Program-made: the position numbers and the translations under genes
Shown here: positions 56,900-64,000 of the stretch, piece after piece
Position numbering within the stretch: position 1 is the first letter of the stretch
How the letters are laid out: every line of letters starts with the position of its first letter
Assembly: GCA_004352715.1 (NCBI GenBank)
Contig: SCFE01000009.1
Location: 125,943 to 189,942 of the forward strand
DNA: 64,000 nucleotides
Direction: 5' to 3'
From: Hofstenia miamia
Lineage: Eukaryota; Xenacoelomorpha; Acoela
The notes under the pieces: model-generated
The model's database searches: none
The model's input: only the letters and a program-made list of their open reading frames with translations
Told to the model about the DNA's origin: nothing

Positions 56900-58660
56900 A
56901 TAAATGCCCTTAATTGAAGTAAGGTTGCCAAATCGTAAATGCGGGCCAGGAAGCGTAATTGTATTAACCATGTTTCATTTGATCACCAAAAACTCATCAA
57001 AGCTCCCTGTGAATTTGACTGCCACTCCAGCCTTTCTTTCACAGAAAGAAGACTATAGACCGTTGTTATTCAAGTCATTTTGATGTAAACAAATTTTATT
57101 CCTCAAAGAGCTGTTTTGCAAGTATGCTTGCTAGAACTTAGAGATACTAACACTGACTCACATTGCAATACGCACACATCAACTTTCAACTAAGAAAATA
57201 AAGCAGTATCTTAGGACCTGTCAAACTTCCCTCGTATATGACTGGAAAATCAAATTATGAAAAAGAAATTGCACCCAATAAAATTTATTATATTATATAT
57301 TGTATTTTAATTGACTACACCGAAACAAGCGATCATCAGGAGGATAAAATCATGGAATATATAAAATTGTATTTTAACCTGACACAGCATAGAATTATGA
57401 GATGAACAAGAACATATTTCGATAACTTTTCTGATGAATTAAAAGAATTAATCTTAAGTTCAGTGATGAGTCAAAATTTATGACGAAGCAAAATATCATA
57501 ATGGGTTCTGATTAGAAATGAATCTCTTCATAATTACAAAAGCACAACTCTAAACTAATACACATTTCTTAGATAATTCTGTGAGAATAGTATTCATAAA
57601 ATGGAAGGTTTCAAACATAAGACCACTGCAAGATTATGCACTGATAGAATCTAAAGAGGTAGAAATAAAGATTTATATTTATTATTGCTTAATTGAAGTA
57701 AGGATTATTTTACCCAACTTCGGCAGCAATTATTTTATTAGAACTGCATTTTATGTTTGATATATTTGCACAATGCAAAGAAATCCGATCGAATTTATAA
57801 TGGCTCATTACCAAATAAGTGATGACGAAAAAATACTCGAAAATTTATTTTTGAAGCTAGAAACTAACGGATATTCTTTAGTATTTTTCAACTAAAGTTC
57901 CATGAAATGTCTTAACCCTACATATTTCTACTAGAAGTGAGGAGGGCGGATTCAGCGCCCCCTAACATACTCTATTTAAATCTATAACCGCTTAAAAGTG
58001 TTACCTGAAATTTCGAAAATTTCCCATATTTTTATGTGGAGTATGACCAAGTTTTTATTTTTTTTCAAAATTTTAAGGTATTTGGATCAGTACTGTCATC
58101 CTCAGTAGTTGGTGGCTTGAAAGAATTGAAAATTTTTTTTTCGAATATATGTAATGTTATATACTATTTTTTTGCAAATTCTATATTGAATGGTCGTATA
58201 TTACAAAACTAATGCGCAAATTTATGTGTGGCACGCTATATTTAGTCAATAAGAAATTCCAATTAGATCTGAAATAATTCGGACGTTATCAAAATATACC
58301 ATGCTACCATTTTGTTCAAAACACAATGAATGTTTGTGAAATTTCAAGTTCATAGCATTTTTTTTTCAAAAGTTATAGGGTGAAATCCGCCCACCAGTGT
58401 TGAGGAGCCCCAAAAGCCCAGTAGAGCAATAAGGATAATATTCGAAACTGCAGGTTTATAATTTCTTAATAATTTTTTTCGATATACTTCGAAACCATAA
58501 CACAAAATTCCCTCTAAACAAAACGCCACTATATATTTTGAAAATCTACAAAGCGTCGCTATCTGGGTAAATAACTGTACAAAGTAAAGCAATGCCTTGC
58601 AATAAAGGGGTGCAAAAAAATATATATAAATGCCAAAAATCTTTCATTTAGGCCTGTATG
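56900..58660. other. AT-rich intergenic DNA, nothing recognised
   Basis: Short frames only, no family motifs, no inverted ends found. There is a slightly GC-richer patch near 56,940-57,060 without recognisable coding content. Confidence 0.4.
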
Positions 58661-58664
58661 AGAA

Positions 58665-59850
58665 AATTATACAAAAATTTAAATTATCAAAATTGTTTGA
58701 TAAAATTCTTAAGCCGTTCTTTCCAGGAAGTGCAATTCAGTAAATACTTCTGATTTCTTAGAAAAACAAAAGACTGCTTTCAAGATCAATAACAAAAAAA
58801 CACAAATTATGGCTAGTTTTGATGCTAAATCGTTATTCACGAACATACATGTTGAAAAAACAATTAATCATATGCTTGATCTAATTCCTGAAGATCAAAT
58901 TATTTGTTCATATGAAACTGTAAGACGTTTACTCAGATTAGCGTGCTTAAACGTTAAATTCATGGTTCAATAATAATGTATTTGAACAAATTGACGGAAT
59001 AGTAATGGATTCACCGTTGGGTTTAACAATGGCTGCATTTACCATGAACTTGATTGAATATAAATTTGAATCACTAAGCAATCCAAAGCCATTAATATAC
59101 TTAAGGTATGTCGATGACATTTTTATACTATTTGAAAATGAGTCAGAAATTGACAGTTTACAGTTACCAAATAAAAGAACTAAAATTTACTGTCGAAATA
59201 GAAAAAGATCAAACTTTAAATTTCTTGGATGTATCAATTAATAAAACAGAAAGATCCTTTGCAACAAAGCTGTATGTAAAACTAGCGAATACAGGATTGT
59301 ATATTTCTAATGAATCGCAAAGTGATATAAAACATAAGAGAAATACAATGAAATGTTTAATCGAAAGAGCAAACCAAGCGTCTTCAAATTATAACACTTT
59401 ACTGAAGCAATTAACCGGCTTTCGAAAATTATGGATATCATCACAGACTAATTAAAAGACATGTAGATGAGGAAATTTTATTAAGGAACATAAATAACAA
59501 GAAGGCTAAATCAAATAAAGAAACAAATTTAAAGCAAGTATATTGGAAACTTCCATTCATGAATGACAAAGTTAAAGTGTTCAAATCAAGAATAAAGAAT
59601 TTAAATTTAAAGTTAAATAAATCGATAATAACATCAATATTAACATCATTACAAACTCAAAATATTTTAAAGTTGCTGTCCTCACTTTTTTTTACAAATA
59701 TACTTGTAAAGATTGTTAACAATCTTACATCGGAGAGACACAAGAATTCATGAACATCTATCAGGACATTTTAAAATATTACTAAAAACTAACTATCTAT
59801 TAATTGCAGAATCATTATACACCAAGAAAAAATCAAATCGAACTTAATGA
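58665..59850 (+). pseudogene. Penelope-like element ORF (RT plus GIY-YIG nuclease), degraded
   Basis: Plus-strand blocks in order: ASFDAKSLFTNIHVEKTI (RT block A, 58,811), QIDGIVMDSPLGLTMAAF (block B, 58,988), YLRYVDDIFILF (block C, 59,100), TLNFLDVSINK (59,213), KLANTGLYIS, HKRNTMKCLIERA, and at 59,700-59,830 CKDC followed by QSYIGETQEF, the start of a GIY-YIG nuclease with its preceding Cys pair. Penelope-like elements encode exactly this RT to GIY-YIG order. Several stops and at least two frameshifts make it non-functional. Confidence 0.8.
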
Positions 59851-59895
59851 ACAAACAAAAAAATTATTATAACATCAATATTTTTTTAGAGTATG

Positions 59896-59930
<35 letters not shown>

Positions 59931-59934
59931 CTTA

Positions 59935-60085
59935 NNNNNNNNNNNNNNNNNNNNNNNNNNNNNNNNNNNNNNNNNNNNNNNNNNNNNNNNNNNNNNNNNN
60001 NNNNNNNNNNNNNNNNNNNNNNNNNNNNNNNNNNNNNNNNNNNNNNNNNNNNNNNNNNNNNNNNNNNNNNNNNNNNNNNNNNNNN
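59935..60085. other. assembly gap inside TA microsatellite
   Basis: N run with (TA)n and taatctta on both sides; the flanking taatctta suggests a short unresolved repeat. Confidence 0.9.
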
Positions 60086-60154
60086 TATATATATATATAT
60101 ATATATATAATCTTAAGTGTAGTTAATTGTAAATATTTTGTCTTCCAAATTTGT

Positions 60155-60185
60155 TTGATAAAGATTTTAAATCGAAACCGGTCGG
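60155..60185 (+). ncRNA. hammerhead-ribozyme-like motif, degenerate
   Basis: ttgataaagattttaaatcg followed by aaaccggtcgg resembles the hammerhead core CUGANGA - stem II (GATTT/AAATC) - GAAA. The first box has two changes, so activity is doubtful. It follows the Penelope-like ORF on the same strand; hammerheads are known in the terminal repeats of Penelope-like elements. Confidence 0.4.
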
Positions 60186-60280
60186 ATATATATATATATA
60201 TATATAAATGTATATTTGAAACTATTTCTACTGAGCCATTTCATATTTGAAATTATAATAAAATTATAAACACATATATT

Positions 60281-60320
60281 AGACCGCTTTCGATAGATAG
60301 TCTATCTTCGTCAATAAAAT
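60281..60320 (-). ncRNA. hammerhead-ribozyme-like motif
   Basis: On the minus strand: ttgacgaagatagactatct then atcgaaagcggtct. It has TGACGA, a stem II that can pair (GATAG/CTATC) and CGAAA, differing from the core consensus CUGANGA mainly in the first base. It lies 3' of the minus-strand GIY-YIG fragment, as expected for a Penelope terminal repeat. Confidence 0.5.
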
Positions 60321-60383
60321 GGTGGTAATACTTAAAATTAAGTTTAATGTTTAGATGCATTATATTAAAATAATTTGGAGATG

Positions 60384-60575
60384 TTAAGTTCTTTTTGTCA
60401 ATTTAATAGTTTCTCCTATTTTCGCAAATTTTGTTTTCATTATAATTTTAAAGCTTTCATTTTTCTTTTGAAATATTTCTGAGCTTAGGTGGCCTTCCCA
60501 ATGTCTTTTGGTCTCACCGATGTATGAGGCATCACACTCATTACACTGATATTTGTATACGACTGATGATTTCAA
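60384..60575 (-). pseudogene. Penelope-like GIY-YIG nuclease fragment
   Basis: The minus frame reads VVYKYQCNECDASYIGETKR then HWEGHLSSE, with the Cys pair and YIGET-R of the GIY-YIG domain of Penelope-like elements (Y-i-C--C---YIGeT-R-l--R--eH). The reverse transcriptase part is missing. Orientation is opposite to the copy at 58,665-59,850, so the two are tail to tail. Confidence 0.75.
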
Positions 60576-60735
60576 ACAAGGTATAATATACGTGTTTATA
60601 ATTTTATTTTAATTTAAAATATATATATAATGAGGTATTAGTATATATATATATATAAATATATATACATATATATATATAAATCAGAAAAATCACTTTT
60701 TGATAAATAGGATTTAGTGCACATGCTGAAATTAT

Positions 60736-61362
60736 TGTAGCGGCGGTCCCCTCCTTTCAACAACAAACATGGATAGTTGGGCGAAAGTTCCTGTTTAATA
60801 TTAGTGCCGCCATGTTTATTTCGATTATTTAAATTTGGTATTTTGCCACCGCGTGACTTCTGCCAATTGTTTAATAACTTTGGTATATATTTCTAATTTT
60901 TGTTCCGCATTAGCAATAAATTTTTTGGTTTCGCTTCGATCGGTTGCTCATTCCAAATTTAGCTCGACATTGTATGATTATTTAGCTTAGAATAAATTTT
61001 TGTTTTGAGGAAGAGCCGGGGGTAGGTCGGAGGGCTGATAAGTGCATTGCCCTTGCGATTTTTCGTCCGGTTCTTCCAGATACTAAGTGGCATTGCTTAT
61101 CATTAAGTTAATTTCAATGGCTGTGATGTTGCACTTCAGTTTCGGCCACAAAGTTCTAGTGAAATTCCCTAATCATAGTTTTGCTCGTAATTTTTATCTC
61201 ACGTGCTCGATGCTATTAATTACAATTCTCATACCACATGGTTAGCTGTTTTCGTAGACTTTCTCTCTCTCGGTGCTTACGCACAGTTGTTTGTTACGCC
61301 TCGTATTGTAGATGTTACTCGTACGCTAATACTACTCTAACACTAAATCAGTCGATGCTACA
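60736..61362 (+). mobile_element. candidate 5' LTR of a Ty3/Gypsy retrotransposon
   Basis: The segment starts TGTAGC and ends GCTACA (inverted hexamers, canonical TG...CA) and lies directly before a primer-binding-like TGGTGACC and the gag region. It is 627 bp. The second LTR is outside the window, so the ends are inferred. Confidence 0.6.
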
Positions 61363-61377
61363 TGGTGACCTAAGAAC
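61363..61377 (+). other. candidate primer binding site
   Basis: tggtgacctaagaac starts immediately after the LTR end; retrotransposon primer sites start TGG, complementary to the tRNA CCA end. The tRNA is not identified. Confidence 0.45.
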
Positions 61378-61488
61378 ATGGAACCCCATTTAGTGCTTAC
61401 TTATCCTATTCCTCATTATTTACAAAAAGTCAACTACAACTACTCAGTAAGTTATCATTACTTCTATTTAACTATTTAAAGATAAAGC

Positions 61489-62700
61489 ATGCTTAAGTCT
61501 CTTGTTATCTGGAAATTACCGATCAAAAGGGAAGATATAAAAGCTCTCAGGTTCACCCCAGCCTTTTCTCTACGTATGAAAAATTGTTTAATATTAATGA
61601 ATACTGATATGTCTCAAAAAGGTCAAAGCCTAATGTGTAAAAATAAAACTCAACTCGTGAACATCGTCCCGGATCTCAAGGAAAAAGTTGTAAAATTAGA
61701 GACGCAATTGTCGCCGAACTTTCCAACTTCTACACCCCAACCTATTACTAGTTTTAATGAAGAGAAACTACTCTTCGAAATATCCGAAATGCTTGACCAC
61801 CAACAAGCCACATTCCGGCAACGAAATACTTGATATAAGAAGTGAAATAAATACAATTAAAGCTAACTCCTCGATCAATACCGCTACAAACATTCTATCA
61901 ATTGCATTATCATCCCCTGTGGTTACTCCACAAAGACGAAAGGCACCAATGCCTCCACCTAGAAAAAGTCGACATGATTCCGGAATCAACAATATGCCTA
62001 CTCCGCCACAGGCTTTTACAACAAATATAAGAAAAAGGAAATCAATGTTACCCGATGATCCCATGAAGATGGAATTAAAAATCTCAAAAACTCCACCCAT
62101 TCACCGGAAAAATCCAATCAAACACACAGACATTCCTAGAATGGCTTGTTCCTTTTGAAATCTATGTAGCCCAACAAGGGGGCACAAAGGAAAACGGTTG
62201 TGCACTCTTCCTTAAAGAAAAGGCTCTTAACGTATACATGAATCTCGATCCTGAAACAAAACTGGATTATGACAACTTAATCAGTGCTCTTGCTTTACAA
62301 TTGTAAGATGTGCGACAACGACGACATTGCTGAATACATTTACAACGTGAATCGATTACTGGAACTCTCGGTAGAGGAAGGTCGATACTACCACCAAGAA
62401 CTTTATTCCTACATACACGCAGGGATGTCGCCTTTCTTTAAAAGAGAGAATAAATGCGACATAGAAGATTCAATCACGACAATAATCAGCGAATGTGTTA
62501 ACATCCAGCTCTCAATGAAAGGCAACAGGCGTGTACAAAGGGAATTGTGAACGCACAGCAATCCAACCACTACCCAATTCTCATAACGATCGAAAAACGT
62601 CGAGATTGAAAGCAAATTGAGAAATCAGCCAATAAATCAAGAGAAAATTAGATGCAAGCAATGTGGTCAACAAGGTCACACCAAACCCGAATACAAAGTG
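61489..62700 (+). pseudogene. Gypsy gag region, frame-shifted
   Basis: Three consecutive plus frames (61,489-61,833; 61,757-62,158; 62,284-62,550) form one gag-like region broken by frameshifts. A capsid-type segment reads FLEWLVPFEIYVAQQGG and ALFLKEKALNVYMNL (62,130-62,260). Near 62,647 lies a zinc knuckle, CKQCGQQGHTKPEY, in which the last Cys is Tyr (TAC for TGC). The breaks mean it cannot make a full Gag. Confidence 0.7.
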
Positions 62701-62722
62701 GTAGTCTATGCGGTAGACAAAA

Positions 62723-63065
62723 ATGGTTATTACATTGAGGAAGATGCTGAGGAAATCGTTCTCCAATCCGAAGAAGACAATTATTTACACTAAAAGGGCA
62801 CCGGTCCCAAACGGCGAAGAGGAATACTTTATCGTCACAGACCTTCTAGAGGAGAACCTCATCCTGTTAACCATCAACAGCGTAAATATCAAAGCCACTG
62901 TAGATACAGGAGCATCGATAAATCTCATGGCAGACACATGTGCCACAGAAATATGATGGACACGCGAAGACATGCAAAAAGACGAATCACGGCTGATCAA
63001 CGCGTCTGGGGACTACATAAACATTAAAGGCGTAGTCAGGAACGCCCCCATCACGACAAGTTTCA
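62723..63065 (+). pseudogene. Gypsy aspartic protease, interrupted
   Basis: The plus frame from 62,723 contains NIKATVDTGASINLMAD, the catalytic DTGA of a retropepsin, then a TGA at 62,955 and, in the same frame, WTREDMQKDE ... INASGDYINIKG before a frame change near 63,065. The downstream frame supplies the second protease strand (MILGRDFL). Confidence 0.75.
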
Positions 63066-64000
63066 TCATGACATAATCATTGTGGATACTCATCATCAGC
63101 CTCTCCCATACGAGATGATTCTAGGCAGAGATTTCCTGACACAATTTAATTGTGTAATTGACTATTCATCCAAAACTCTAACTATCCGAGACGACAACAA
63201 TATCCGGATCTCTCTACGAACATCTGATAATAACACAGCCGAATTCACATTAGCAGAAAATCTCAGAGTGGAACCCAACCACTGGAAACTAACGAAAATA
63301 ACAACGAACATGTCAATAAACGGAGACTACATCATCTCTAGTCGATATGGAATCAATCCACGAAAAATCATATTACTAAACAACATTTGTACGGTGAAAA
63401 ATGGACAAGAAGTGACAGCCATTCTCAATAAAAGTGACAAATTAATCAACGTCAAGCCAAATCAGCTAAAAATCATTGGAATCCCAATTGAGAAAGTCGT
63501 CACGAAAACCCGGGAACTCTTGATGTGCAACACAACAGATACAACTAATGAAAGTAAAGAAGCTCCGACAATATCAAAGGAAACTCATCCACATCTAACC
63601 AACAATCAAATAGAAATGATTAACACAGTTCTACAGAGGAACCCAGGGATATTCAACCATGGTGAAATAAGAGTGGGAAAAGCTATCGGTGTAGAACACG
63701 AGATAAATACTACCCCCGACAAACATATCCGTCAACAATGTCGCAGAGTGCCTCATCACTTAAAAGATGACTACGCGCGCACCATTACGGAACTTCTAAA
63801 CAATGACATCATCAGAAAGAGCAAGAGCCCTTATGCCTTACCAACAGTGTTCATCAAACAAGGCGACAAATATCGTCTATACATCGATTGCCGTATGCTA
63901 AACAATGCTACTAAGAAGGACGCGTATCCCCTTCCTCTAATAGACAAAATTCTCTATAACGGGGCACAACACAAAATCTTTTCCACGATCAATTTGTGTA
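63066..64000 (+). pseudogene. Gypsy pol: protease end and reverse transcriptase start (runs off window)
   Basis: A frame open from about 63,066 to the window edge (over 300 codons) reads PYEMILGRDFLTQF (protease C-terminus, 63,106), a linker, HEINTTPDKHIRQQCRRVPH (the region preceding RT), YALPTVFIKQGDKYRLYIDC (RT palm start, 63,833), RMLNNATKKDAYPLPLIDK and HKIFSTINL (start of block A). This order is that of Ty3/Gypsy pol. The catalytic YxDD lies outside the window. The frame itself is clean, but the upstream gag and protease are broken. Confidence 0.8.

Overview
This is a eukaryotic, strongly AT-rich contig piece. It has spliceosomal introns, TA microsatellites and many decayed transposons. 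The best clue to the host is a DUF273-type glycosyltransferase-like exon (17,013-17,728, minus), a family I know mainly from nematodes. With very short introns (38-46 bp) inside a conserved gene, a transposon-rich nematode is the most likely host; I cannot name the species.

Two conserved housekeeping genes can be modelled. EIF3A (22,665-35,079, plus) encodes the largest eIF3 subunit. I reconstruct 18 exons that join to 1,184 codons in one frame, including a first exon at 22,665-22,746 and a last exon at 35,013-35,079 that are too short to stand out as open frames. SEC62 (49,361-55,874, minus) encodes the ER post-translational translocation subunit in two exons around a 5.5 kb intron full of transposons. 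A DUF273-like exon and one unassigned terminal exon (4,355-4,682, minus) are probably parts of further genes.

Almost everything else is mobile DNA. By region: a TA-flanked element with perfect 30 bp inverted repeats (1,263-2,765); a mariner-like relic (5.8-6.3 kb); a P-element/THAP9-like transposon with ~50 bp inverted repeats and an exact 8 bp target duplication (11,200-13,975); a TTAA-flanked piggyBac-like MITE (15,006-15,506); LINE relics (18.9-21.2 kb); a foldback repeat (21.9-22.4 kb); mariner-type relics, a satellite array and a hAT relic inside EIF3A introns; a piggyBac relic (35.2-37.1 kb); a knot of LINE and Tc1 pieces (36.5-43.3 kb), one carrying a 2A-like peptide and an esterase-type ORF1; a Tc1-like element with an intact 338-residue transposase and a LINE nested in it (44,430-47,581); Penelope-like pieces (47.8-48.2, 58.7-59.85, 60.38-60.58 kb) with hammerhead-ribozyme-like motifs; a DD41D-type mariner (52,650-54,234) in the SEC62 intron; a DD34D mariner relic (56.0-56.8 kb); and the 5' half of a Ty3/Gypsy retrotransposon (60,736 to the window end).

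The assembly is imperfect. Several N gaps are flanked by exact or near-exact duplicates of the same sequence (10.3, 25.8, 37.3, 53.2 kb), and one LINE appears to be cut into misordered blocks (41.77-43.17 kb). One duplication falls inside EIF3A and must be collapsed for a correct gene model.
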